A stretch of 64,000 nucleotides of DNA. It comes from Ophiobolus disseminans. Lineage: Eukaryota; Ascomycota; Dothideomycetes; Pleosporales; Phaeosphaeriaceae. The notes under the pieces are model-generated. The model had not been told where the DNA came from and did no database searches. It was given only the letters and a program-made list of their open reading frames with translations. Shown piece by piece: positions 11,905 through 22,805 of the stretch. The position numbers were made by a program, and so were the translations under genes. Location of the stretch: NCBI GenBank assembly GCA_010093685.1, contig MU006229.1:496001-560000 (forward strand). Reading direction: 5' to 3'. The stretch's first letter is position 1; the number at the start of each line of letters is the position of its first letter.

Positions 11905-12063
11905 CTATTGCAACTGTAAGTATTTGCGAATTCGGGGAGCTTGGGTATGGTTGGGTAGGGTAGGGTAAAGGATGTGGTGCATACAAGATCCGCACGTGCA
12001 GCTTCCCTGCGCACACTCGCAAGTGCCGCTGCAATCACAGCTCGTGTTTCCGCAGCCAGACAT
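11905..12063 (-). CDS. metallothionein-like Cys-rich peptide
   Basis: The reading frame begins MSGCGNTSCDCSGTCECAQG and continues SCTCGSC. It has eight cysteines in 27 residues (C4, C9, C11, C15, C17, C22, C24, C27), in CxC pairs and without aromatic residues. This is the hallmark of small fungal metallothioneins, which bind Cu(I), Zn or Cd in the cytosol. Known fungal members of this type are about 25-30 aa. Here the uninterrupted frame runs on for 25 Cys-free residues to a stop at 11905. A GT at GGATCTT|GTATGC just before the last cysteine could be an intron donor, but I found no convincing second exon, so the C-terminus is uncertain. Confidence 0.7.
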   Translation of the reverse strand: MSGCGNTSCDCSGTCECAQGSCTCGSCMHHILYPTLPNHTQAPRIRKYLQLQ

Positions 12064-13359
12064 ATCGATGATATTCTTAGGGAGTGTTTGCGTTATTGTA
12101 GTGTGTTTGTAAGTTGTGTGTTGTTTCTCGTTGCAGATGTTCAAAGCAGACGAGGGAGGGGCATGGCGGGGCTTTTTATCTTCGCCCTGCGCGCCTTGTC
12201 TGCAGCCGGATCGGTGCCGTGTTACTATTCCGGCGCCGGTCAGGGCGCGCAGATAGCCGCGGGCGCGAGCGAATTGGTGGTGCGGCGTTAGCCTAGTATG
12301 AGCAAGTTTCGTGGGACGGGTGTGTGGGCTGGGTTGAGGCGGCTTACTGCTTGGGGGTAGGGATGGTGGGCTTGGTGGTCATGGGCAGCGCGGTGGGTGG
12401 AGAGGCGTGACTTGGTGTGTGAGGAAGTAGGCCTAGATGGTTGTGCAGAGATGCATTTAGTTTCCCATGAGTCGTGGTGTCGTTTGTTGAGCATCTTGAT
12501 GTGTCCAAGTATCCATAGGAAAAACTTGCTCTGCTGCTCCTCACACACCAAAACACGCACTGCACGTAACTTACGAGCATCTCCGAGCGCCATGTCACAT
12601 CGTTTACACATACCCGCCATCTCACATTACGCATCTTACGTACCCCTCGCGCTCGTATGACCATCTCGAGTACGGGAGACGTGGGATTGGAGCTCGCCAC
12701 GGGTTTATTCCCGCCTCCTACGTCTTTGCCCGGGGGGTATGCGGGCTGAAAGCATACTGACTTCGCCACTGCCGCTGCATCGTGCATGAATGCCATGCGG
12801 AAGCCGTGCGGGATATGTGCCTTAGGTAGTGGGCTTCGGGGATTATCACGAGCTAACCATGGTGAGCCACTAGTGACCAAAGTGAGATCGAAAGGAAGGT
12901 GGGCTGTAGAACCTCACCTTAGAGAGCTGACTCGCTGATTGGCTGAGCTGTGTAAAAGCTTACTAAGGCAGCAGCGTAAGCGTAGCGCATGCTGAATCTT
13001 AGCAAAGGTGAGGTTTTACGGTATGCTGTTGTCAATCTCGGCTGGACTTGTGGTTCTTGCTCAGAGCTCTTCGACCGAACGAGCAGGCAAATTGCTGATG
13101 TCAAAGCACTGTCTATGAGGGCATACAAACTACACAGGAAAACATTCCGGAACCAGGAATTTAGTAGTGCTTTATGCCATGAAACATCATTTTATCTGCA
13201 AGTTTTTGCTTGATGTATACTTTGGCAAAAGAGACAACCTGTCTAGATAGAGTATGTTAATAGTAGTTAGAAGGTCAGCAGAGCTGTACTTGGGCAAAAA
13301 TTATGTTTCGAAATTGTAGAAGAAACTCGGAATACTCAGATGAGTACAAAAAGACATAT
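12064..13359. other. intergenic; one weak unsupported frame
   Basis: This stretch lies upstream of the metallothionein and beside the tRNA gene. A 178-codon minus-strand frame (12344-12880) has no recognisable motif and is probably chance. No repeat or second RNA gene was seen. Confidence 0.5.
13348..13352 (-). terminator. RNA polymerase III terminator of tRNA-Arg
   Basis: On the minus strand a run of five T follows the tRNA 3' end after about seven bases, the expected Pol III stop signal. Confidence 0.7.
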
Positions 13360-13441
13360 TGACCTAACCAGGGGTCGAACCTGGAATCTCTTGATTACTG
13401 CAAAGTCGTAGTCAAGCGCCTTGCCATTGGGCCATTAGGCC
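13360..13441 (-). tRNA. tRNA-Arg (ACG) with 10-nt intron
   Basis: The minus strand folds as a tRNA. The acceptor stem GGCCTAA pairs with TTAGGTC (one G-T) and leaves discriminator A. The D-arm TGGCCCAATGG matches an A box. The anticodon stem CTTGA pairs with TCAAG, and the T-arm includes GGTTCGACCCC, a perfect B box. The 17 nt between the anticodon stem strands resolve into loop CTACGA-A plus a 10-nt intron CTTTGCAGTA after position 37, the canonical site. The anticodon is ACG, wobble-modified to ICG, reading CGU, CGC and CGA. Without the intron the tRNA is 72 nt. No CCA is encoded, as usual in eukaryotes. Confidence 0.92.
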
Positions 13442-13769
13442 AGAGAACTGGAAACCGCGAACTGAATTATGGAGACTCTGACAAAAGATAAAATTATAGT
13501 GTAAGAATTTGAGTGTACCCCGCTATCATCAAAATTTGTGCTAAGACGCAGATGACGCACGCGGACCGGCCCACTTACGCCCTTCGGCACTGCGAACATT
13601 CATTTCAAATAGGCAACAACTTAGGCACTGCCTCGTGATGGTCTGCCTAGTGCAGTATCATCGTTTGAACCATTTCATTAATAACATCTCTGGCGCTATA
13701 ACGTGAACCAGCTTCGGGTTCAAAACAAGCCTCACGACTGACAGACCTCAACTACCTCAAGTATCACAG
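13442..13769. other. promoter side of the NUDIX gene
   Basis: These 328 bp lie between the tRNA 5' end and the NUDIX start codon. No open frame or repeat of note was seen. Confidence 0.6.
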
Positions 13770-14538
13770 ATGTCTTCAACCACGAGTGAGCCGCGCGTCT
13801 CTCAGCCAGTCTTCTCCCAGTACTCAGGCGACAAGTTCATCATTGGAGGTGGCGTTGCCATCTTTCATGTTGCGAGTGGAAGAGTCGTGATATGTAGTGC
13901 TGTAGACCGTCGTCACGGACAGTATTACTTTCTCCCCAAGGGACGTCGCGACGCCGGCGAGGAGAGCGGAACAGGCGCAGAGCGAGAAGGCTATGAGGAG
14001 GTAACCAATCGCTCAACTCTCTCCGGATGTGTTGTATTGACGATAACCATAGAGTGGCTACCGCAACCGCCGTCTCCCATTGCCTACCGCTCATACCCAA
14101 CCGCAAGGACACCCGCGCGCGCATGCACCAACCATGACAGCAGAGCCTCTTTGGATGCAACTCATACCTCTCGGTGCAAGGCAATATACGATGTTCTGGT
14201 ACGTCGCCGAGACGCTTCCGCCTGATCTCGAGACAGATCTTGAGACCGACGTGGGCGCTGCATATAAACCACCACCAGCGTACCCAAATAACTTGACGCT
14301 TCGCGACCGAATAAAGCAGGAACCCGAGGGGTATGAGCCTTTGCATCATAAGAACACTGGTGTTGATGAGGAAGAGCAGACATATGAGAGTTTCCTCGTG
14401 TCTGTCGAAGAGGCTGTCAAGAGACTGGGTAGAAATAGCGTCATGGCTGATGTGGTTCTCAAAGGCTGGAAGGGCATCCAAGATCGTCTTGCGATTGAGG
14501 ATGCTGCCACTTCAGAGAGTCCTGAAACTATATCGTGA
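13770..14538 (+). CDS. NUDIX hydrolase
   Basis: Exons 13770-14000 and 14053-14538 give 238 aa. The Nudix box Gx5Ex7REUxEE reads GRRDAGEESGTGAEREGYEE, followed after the splice junction by SGYRNR. This places the last Glu pair, which binds Mg2+, at the exon 1 end. Residues 20-75 form the FIIGGGVAIF...YFLPKGRRDAG beta-sheet typical of the fold. The C-terminal half is longer than in simple Nudix enzymes and matches no second domain I recognise. The substrate cannot be deduced; the family cleaves nucleoside diphosphates linked to other moieties. The GAGGAG|GTAACC donor and CATAG acceptor keep the frame. Confidence 0.85.
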
Positions 14539-14605
14539 TTTAGTGAGAACGAGTCTCAATTTAAAACGTGCTCGTTAGATTTCAGTCAGCATAGAGGCAA
14601 CGAGC

Positions 14606-17600
14606 ATGGCAGATGTGCGATCTCGAACTGCGTACGAACCACTTCCATCTTCGAGGACGCTCAGTAAGTTGGTATTACACGCTCTTCTCTATGTCTATAA
14701 TACGATCACATTCGGTCACTTCATGGACCATCCTTGCATATTTTGCTACGCTTTTGAGGGTTCAAATAGAAACGGATTTTGGCCCCCGTTGCAGTTCCAG
14801 AAAATCAGGCTGCATGGCGTTCTTATCCTCGCGCCATTCGCTCCACCAGGCTGTGCGGCAACGAATCCTCTAAGCTATACTAACTCCGGCACCTGCATAA
14901 ATGATAAGAGGGACACGTGCGAAACGCCTCAAATCCTACGAGATCTTAGCCTCTTCATGTATCTCGAGGTCACACAAATGCCTCGCCTGTTTCCAACCCC
15001 ACGGTCATCGACTTGACTTGATTGTACCGAGTTATGTACTCATACCAGTCCGTCCCATACGATGCGGGACATGCATTTGCTTCCGAGAACCAAGGTTAGT
15101 CCACCCCATCAACGAGGCTGTAGTACCTTAACGATAGTTCGTTACATCATGGCAGCCTAATATCATTATTTCAGCAAGCACACACAAGAAACCGTCACTA
15201 TGGAATTCATTCAAGTTCTGGCGCACGAGACGCAGCACAGCACTGGGTGGCGGCTGTGCTTTGGCTACTTTGACGCTGCTACTCAACGTCACGGCCACTA
15301 CATACCTTCATCAAAACTCTTACCCAGATCCCCCGGCGGGTGGACACATGCCAACCAACCCTAAATTTTTCATAGGAAATTGTTCGAAAGCCGGGAAGCT
15401 CAACACCTACCTCCATATACTCATCAATGTTCTCTCGACATTGTTGTTGGCATCCTCAAACATGTTTATGCAGCTTCTACTTGCACCTACAAGACCGGAG
15501 GTTAACACCCTGCATCGGCGCCAACAATGGATTGATATTGGGATACCTAATCTGCGAAACCTTCGCTTCATCAGCAATCGAAATCGACTCCTCTGGTTTT
15601 TGTTGGCGTTTTCCTCGCTGCCTCTACATCTTCTGTACGTCAGTCTCATGGCCGCGAATATATCCACGCTTACTGTTCTCTAGTTACAATTCGGCAATCT
15701 ACGCAGCGAAACCGGTGAATACCATCAAGACGTTCATCGTCGCGCCAGAGTTCTTGACTGGTGGGACGGCAAACGTCGGGTACGGCGCATGGATGTATGG
15801 CTGGCGTAGAGAACAAAATCTTACGGGACTGGAGAGGAAACACACACGCCACCGTCGGCTGATGACACAAACAATTGATGGCGACGGATTATACAACTGG
15901 AACCAGGGGTGTCTATCTAGTAACTGTTCTGGTGTACAAGAGTACGCGATGAGGAAGGAGTACACGCGCAGTATGTCCCCGCTTGAATGCCTAACAGCTT
16001 ACTCTACGGCCTATGGAAATCGATCCGACGTCATCTTTGTCTCAAAATACGACTATCTCTGGAACTCGTCGACTTCCATCCCACACCTTTCCGGCAAAGG
16101 TGACGATCTGGCAATATCGTCCGATGCTTCGAAGCTTCCCAACAAAATCACAAATTCACTGCTGTTCGCCAAGGAGTTAAAGGGATACATGGTCATTGGC
16201 TTTTGGATGGAATACGACTGGCTTTGTGGGACTACGAACAGCTTTGATTGTGAGTATGACCGCACTTTCGTCATGATACAGTCTCTGAGAATGTGGAATA
16301 TACTTGGGGCAGTAACCCTAGGCGATAGTTCTGTGCAAAAGACTTGCTGATAATTTACCAGGTCGTCAATCGTCAGCGTGGCTCAAAGATCCTACCATCA
16401 TCAAAGATTGGAATATGCTAGGATGGAAAATCGACGAATGCCTCGTCAGAGAGGTACCGTTGGAAAACAAATGTTCCGTGAGCTTTTCGCTAGAAATCAT
16501 GATAGGTACTGAATCTTCTTCATCATTGGTTTCCAGCACTGACATGAACAGTGGTGTGCTTCGTGAATCTGCTTAAGCTCATTTGTATGTTGTATAGCGT
16601 CAGAGTGCTTTCTCGCGACGAACTAGATCTCAAACCTCTCTTAACGATCGGCGACGCTATATCATCCTACCTCATTAAGGAAGATGCCACTACTAAAAAA
16701 TTGGGTTTGATGGATAAGAGGACGTTGTCGAATCAGAAGATTCCGTGGGATGTCAATGCCCCACGAACATTCCACTGGAATCTTACCCGATGGAGATGGC
16801 ATCGCATAGTGTCTAGAAGGCGATTGATATCGAGCCTCGCATTGTGAGATTCACTGTGTGTGAAAAGAGCTGTATTATGTAACTGATAATTCCCAGGGGT
16901 GTCTTCATCGTTTTAGGCGGCGGTGGGGCTATGCTCCAGAGTTTCTTCCTCATTACCGCCAAGTCCGGCTCGGCAAAGCATATCCTCGAGATTGAGTTTG
17001 GCTCTACCGACCAGACAACCTTCGGGCAGCTTGGAGTGGATATGGATATCTCGTTCAAGTGTAGGAGGCCAATTCCTTCTATCAGAAGCTACACGCTGAC
17101 AGTTTCCAGCGTCGATGAAGAAAGGGTTCTTTTCCATCGTGTTCTTTGCGAATATGTGGCAGCTTCTCGTATCTCTACTCTACATCAACACCAACGCCTT
17201 GCTGACATGTTTTTGTGTGGAGTCGGAATGGCAAAGCTTTTCTAGAAAGCCGAAGAGTCTACGCGTCACCTCGCCTACCGGCCAGCAGCGCTCAACCTAC
17301 TTCCTTTCACTACCATGGAGGTATTCGCTGCCACTGATGGGAATATTCACGACTCTACATTGGACATTGTCACAGGCCATCTTTTTGACTGTCGTGACCA
17401 CCTACAAACCAGAGTCATACCATCATGATATGATTTTTCTGGGCACTAGTCCACGGGCCTTGATACTGAGTGGGTCCAATCCAGCCTTTGTTACAAATAC
17501 AACGACATCCTTCGATAGGCGCTAACCTCTTCCAGCTGTATCTATCGGCCTCTTTATCATGCTGGGTTTTGTCGCAATGTGTTTCCGGACGTCTGATGGT

Positions 17601-17870
17601 ATTCTACCTCGAGGAGGGAGTTGCAGTGCGGTGATCAGTGCCGCGTGCCATAGACCGTCAGGAGACGGTGACGCAGCCCAGAAGCCGGTGCAATGGGGCG
17701 AGGTCAACGACAGGCAACTCACCAGTCTGATATCACCTAATAATACGTCTCCATACTCTTACAGCTCAAAGCAGGCCAGCGTGTATGGGGCTGAGACTAG
17801 GAATGTCGGTCACTGCTGCTTCACTAGCTACGAGGTCATCCCACCAAGGAGCAACAGAAAATATCGCTAA
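14606..17870 (+). CDS. DUF6536 multi-pass membrane protein
   Basis: Eight exons are proposed: 14606-14663, 15175-15634, 15684-16249, 16362-16505, 16552-16843, 16897-17060, 17110-17469 and 17536-17870. All phases close and give 792 aa. The family is common and often expanded in Pezizomycotina; its function is unknown. Family landmarks are SLWNSFKFWRTRRST before the first membrane helix, LHILINVLSTLLLASSNMFM, DAISSYLIKEDATTKKLGL in the middle, VFIVLGGGGAMLQSFF, FFANMWQLLVSLLYINTNAL and the C-terminal GGSCSAVISAACHRP. Several hydrophobic segments mark a plasma-membrane or endomembrane protein. The first intron (511 nt) is far longer than the other six (46-112 nt), so exon 1 is the least certain part. 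Confidence 0.83.
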
Positions 17871-20830
17871 GCTTTGTTGCAGGAGTCTGAAGGCGAAGAG
17901 CTTGCTGCACTGCGATAGGAGAGAGGCAATCCTCGTTGTCCAGTCTTTCGTTAGTCCTGTGTCTCAACACATTGATCAATATCAGATCTCACACCTCGAA
18001 TGACCTAGACCAGTCTACAACATGCGTTAAAAACCCCATATGCCATGTTGGTAACGGTCACGCACGCACACGCGATGTCTGCTCCCATCTCTCCTCTCAC
18101 ATGCTACCCTCCTGCTCAAATCGAAGGTCACACCTACACCTACATTATCGCTACCAAATTTTTCCCATCAGCCCTACCTCATCGCAGCCCAACTCCATCT
18201 CAAATACTGCTTCACAACACACACACATCACCTTGCATACTCCTTCCAACGGTCACGCAGCCTCGCTACCACCCGGGCACCCACAACACACGTGCCTGCA
18301 ATCAATGTACCCCACAGTCATTCAATAAACTGAAATGATACCACCTGCAGCCTCGGTACCAAACCCACTTGCGTCGATCAGCTCCGGGTACGAATTTGCC
18401 TTGTATATTAAACATGTGGAGAGGCGAGATTCGCGTAGGTATGCGCGCATTGGTACTTTGCAAAATGCAGCACCAAATACCCATGTGTGCGTTCGACAAA
18501 CCAGAGTGGCTCGGTTGTTTCGGCTGGTATGGGAGATCTAGGGTTCGGCTGCTGGGGCTAAGTCGTAGCGATCCAGACTTGCGCGGATGAAGTGGATAAA
18601 AGCGGTCGTGCGCCCCGAATACGAACGATAGGATTATGCTGGTGTAGATCGCCATAGTGGTGATGGTTGACAAATACATGATTAATTTTCCGAAGGAGGG
18701 CCTGGCGACGGAAGGGGTACGGAGGTAAAGGTGAGGAAGATGGGTGTGGCCTCGGGAGGGAAAAGGGCACGGAAGCTGGGGTAGGATTGATGAAAGAGAT
18801 GGAATACGAGAAGCATTCGGCTTGTTCCGGTGCCTTGGAGCTTGTGAAGAGGTCTAGGCGATGCTTGACTTTCTCAAAGTTAGCTTGTTCATGAGCTGTT
18901 CGTTGTTGATGGCGAGTACAGGTGCATACACGAGACAACGACTGCAGCCCTTCGGTTGAGAGCTACTAACGTGCGGCTAGAGCGCACAGCAACGGTTAGT
19001 GAGCTGAAGCAAATTCGGGACTCGAAATGGACCGGAGACTTGTGCGTGTTACGGTGTGCCATTCCAAAGATAACAAGAAAGCTTGGCTGAGAGAAGCGCA
19101 TGTTGCCTAGGTATCGTATTATCAGCGGAACACGCTGGCACAGATTAGCATTTGAGCCTATGATGAGCCGTTAGGGAAGAGAAAGTCATGGTGTACCAGC
19201 ATGAAGACGAGAGAGAGGACGGTTACTCATTCTTTGGTTTGTGGCGGAGGATTGGGTAGAGCACGTCACTTATTCCAACGATGTCCATACTTAGGAGGTA
19301 CCACACAATTGTAAACCATAATAGTGCTCAATCTTACCGCTTCGATCATGTCAACTTCATAGCTTGATTCCATGCATTTTCAATGCTCACATCTCCACAC
19401 TAACCTCAAGTCGCACAACCCACACACCACACACTTCAAACCAACAAACCCACTCTCCACCACAAAATCTCGTCCCTCGACACCACCCAGTTCGTACACC
19501 ATCCTCAAACACGATCTCGAAGCCCGCATCGTCCTGCACCGCGTTCGTGCGCTCCTGATCCATGTCGACGCACGTTCGGATCTCCACACATATCCCGAGG
19601 CTTGCGCATCAGGCTCGCGCAGCTACCCGCTGCAAAGAGAAAAGACGCGTAACACATGCCACTACTTTGTAGCTTGCATGTTTTTGGGATGCGAAACAAC
19701 CGGGTGCGCGTTGTTGGACAAATCTTGAATGATAGGCTATGTGTTGCGTACATCGAGACTGCAGTGCATCTCAACAGCATAAAGCCACTGGACCTGGTCT
19801 CCAGTGTGAAGCGTGGGAAGATGAGTGGTAGCGGAGAGTCAGGTCGTTCGTAGTGATGACGATTTGGAGCGGGTCGTTGCCGTTTGTCGAGGTGTCTGCA
19901 TATCATGCTGCGGTGCGTCGAGAACATGAGGTGGACAAGATAGCTACGTATCAAACAACCGGCGTATCTTGGACTTGAATGGTACCGGAGTATCTTGCCG
20001 TGAAGGTTATCGGAGTCGTGATGCTTTGAACTTGCAGGATGATGCGGCCGCAGAGCTCTGTAGCTGTTTGCTTATTGCTAATGGCTTGGGAACGGCCCGC
20101 TGCCGTTGCTCAAGGCGCGTGAATCTCTTGTGCTGCAGGTAGATCTGGATCTTATTGCGCGCTAGGTGTGGATGGCGGAGTCTAGGTTTGAGCAGTGCAT
20201 GTAGTGTTACGCGGCTCCGTTGCACAGAGCTGTTCATTAGCGACATTCTGTTCGTAGAGTTTCATGGCTTGTGTACTGCAATTAAGATTCGGAGGAACAA
20301 ACAGTGGATGCGAAGGAGCGCGAAGATCGACAGGATTTTGGTGGCATTGGATCGTTGCAAGGCATTTCCTGATGATTGACAGAAACATAAGAGCGAGGTA
20401 GTGGAGGTATGATTTGTAAGAAGTGCCATCGTTGTTAAAAATCATATCTAGATGGTACCGATATATAGAACAGCCATAGATTGTTTCTCCAGTGCCACAA
20501 CGCCGTCATGTTTGGTAAAGGATCGTATGGGGGACATGATTTGCATTCGTGTGTTTGCAACGAGCTTTGCTACCTAGCGTGCTCTTCCACCCAGTTTTGT
20601 CTTCATGCCGCAAAATGCAAGGAATGTGCGCTAAAAAGGACGACTATGTCGTACGAAAGGAAAAGTAATGTGTTTACAGGAAAATTGAGAAACGATAAAG
20701 ACATTCCATTAGATCCAACACTTGCAGCCGAGATCCAGATAGAGAGTGGGAGACAGTAGTAGAGACAACACGGAAGTCGACTAAGTCGGTCGTTACGTGG
20801 GGGTATACCAGAGACAAAATGAGATGGCAT
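17871..20830. other. gene-poor stretch of about 3 kb
   Basis: No gene could be supported. Candidate frames are 18302-18679 (-), 18558-18938 (-), 19380-19954 (-) and 20481-20759 (+). None shows a known motif. On the minus strand at about 19800-19900 a segment reading NDPLQIVITTNDLTLRYH, and at 19387-19587 one reading VQDDAGFEIVFED, look protein-like in composition. They are in different frames without a convincing intron model. The area may hold gene relics or long UTRs. Confidence 0.45.
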
Positions 20831-22805
20831 CTACCATGAGAAAGACTCCTCACGGAAGTCGACGTTCCACTGCAGTTCGCGGTTGCGGACGGCGCGGCGG
20901 AGCTCATCAGCTAACGACCCAGTACCGCAAGTGCTGACACAGGCGGCACCGATGCCTTCTTGCATTTCTTGGTCGACAAGGCTCTGTACATTGGGCCTGC
21001 CGGGGAACATCTGCACGCTTGATGAGGGCGAGTGGATCTCGCCTTGCCTACGAGGGCGGGTGACAAAGAGCAAGATCTTAAGGATCTCGCGGCGACGTGG
21101 CATAGCAAGGATCTGGGTCATCCATGTACGGATCCACTCAAGATGCTCTGGGGACTGGATGATCCAAACCAGTGTGAGGCGGCGGGTGGCGACAGTACCA
21201 TTTGCGTAACCGGCAACGATGTCGCGAACGTGGGGGACCTGGTGTGTGATGCCAATACCGGCAGCCCATAGCATGACAGTGCCATAAGAGCTGAGATCTT
21301 CGCCGCCTGCAATATGACGTTAGCATGGGTGCGAATATAGATTAATATGTCGGATAGATTGGAAAAGTCTGGGGAAAAACAAGCTTCGGCACTTACCATA
21401 TGGACCCTCAACGAATGCCGAAGTGGAAAATCTACCGGCAGCAGATAGGTCAGCCTTGCGGAATAGCTTGTCGGTGAAACCGGTTCGGCGACGGATGATG
21501 AAGGACATGCTCGTCTTGTTATTGGTGTGCTCGAGGATGTCTTGGCGGCTCATGGGAAGGCCTTTCTCGTCTGTGATGCTTGAAATGGTGTTGAGATCTT
21601 CCTCTTCTTCGCTCCAGGCCACAGAGAATGGATGGTTCGTCCATAGACCGACTGTTGGCATATAGAGATAGGCGTGCTGGCCTGGGCGGAATCGCCAGGG
21701 GCGGGCCATGCGCACGGTAACGCGAAGGGCGTCACCAGGAAGAACTTCAACATCCGCTTGGGTTCCACCGCTTCCAACGTTGCGAAGTACCAGGCGAGCG
21801 AATCGAAGGGTGCGTTCCATAGCCCAGAGAGCAATGACACCATACAGCATGAGCTTTTGCGGGCGCCCCTTCAGATGCACCCACACTGCGCCAAGCGCAA
21901 ACGCAGCGCCGACGATGTGGCCGTGCAGAAAGACCTCATAGAAGGAGTGTCGAACTGGCGATGGTGACTGGAGTAGTAGGAAAACGAAGGCACATGTTCC
22001 CTGTGCGAGTTCGTTAGCTGCAATCTTCGGATCACGAGTTCGGGTACTTACCATTAGGCCACTCATGATGAACATGCTTGAAGTGAAAGACGACTGAACA
22101 GCTCCCCAACCCTCTGCAATGTTGTTAGTGGAAGTCTCGCCATGAGATGCAGCCGAACTTACTGGTATGAACCTTGTTGGAGATCCAGCAAACGGTGTGG
22201 GCAACTGCTTCAAGGACAACAATCCGTCCAAACCAGCGATGGATCAAGTTCATGGTGTCGAAAGAGATACCAGTGAGTTTGATAATGGGGTTATTGCGTC
22301 CAGCCAGAAGGAAGAGGGGAATCATGTTGATCACAGCCATGACACCAGTGCGGCCAAGAAGCTCGCTGGCGCCCTTTGTATAGCTGCTGTAGTCGATTCT
22401 CCATACGCAAAATCCAATGTTGACAGCAAAGTAGCCCACAAGGAAGAAGGTTTGGAGACGACTCGGTAGAGTTCCAACTCCAATGGCGGAAGACATCTTA
22501 AACTCGCGATGGTGACGGGTGCGGAAGAGGGGCGCGTCGAGGCATGACTTCTTGAATCGTGCGTAGTAGAAGTTCGGGATTGCGAAGTATCGTTGGGTCT
22601 CGTTGTTTAGACTTGTCACTGTCCTGATGTACCGCGCGAAGAAGAGGATAGTTTGGTACAGCGCAAAGACGACGACGATAATCCACCAGATGTAGCCCAA
22701 GTAGTGCTGTACATCAACATTCTCAAAGCCAGCGGTCGGATCCACTGGGGCCTTTCCTCCTCCTGCACGCTTGGCAAGACCGCCAATAGCTTCTGTGAAA
22801 GTCAT
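20831..22805 (-). CDS. ferric/cupric reductase (FRE family, NOX-like)
   Basis: Exons 22163-22805, 22052-22113, 21397-22000 and 20831-21306 give 594 aa. The enzyme transfers electrons from cytosolic NADPH through FAD and two haems to extracellular Fe(III) or Cu(II), feeding iron uptake at the plasma membrane. An N-terminal membrane helix (GYIWWIIVVVFALYQ) is followed by the ferric-reductase transmembrane domain. Haem-ligand pairs are visible: HRWFGRIVVLEAVAH and HIVGAAFALGAVWVH, each His-x13-His. The FAD-binding motif is HPFSVAW after RPGQHAYLY. The NADPH domain starts at EGPYGG and ends with a CGTGSLADELR motif in place of the usual CGP. Start MTFTEAIGG at 22805 is preferred over an in-frame upstream codon. 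No siderophore or permease gene sits beside it. Confidence 0.92.

Noticed and set aside
12344..12880. 178-codon minus-strand frame upstream of the metallothionein
   Set aside because: No domain, no signal peptide, low-complexity His/Pro/Thr tail and no intron support; probably a chance frame.
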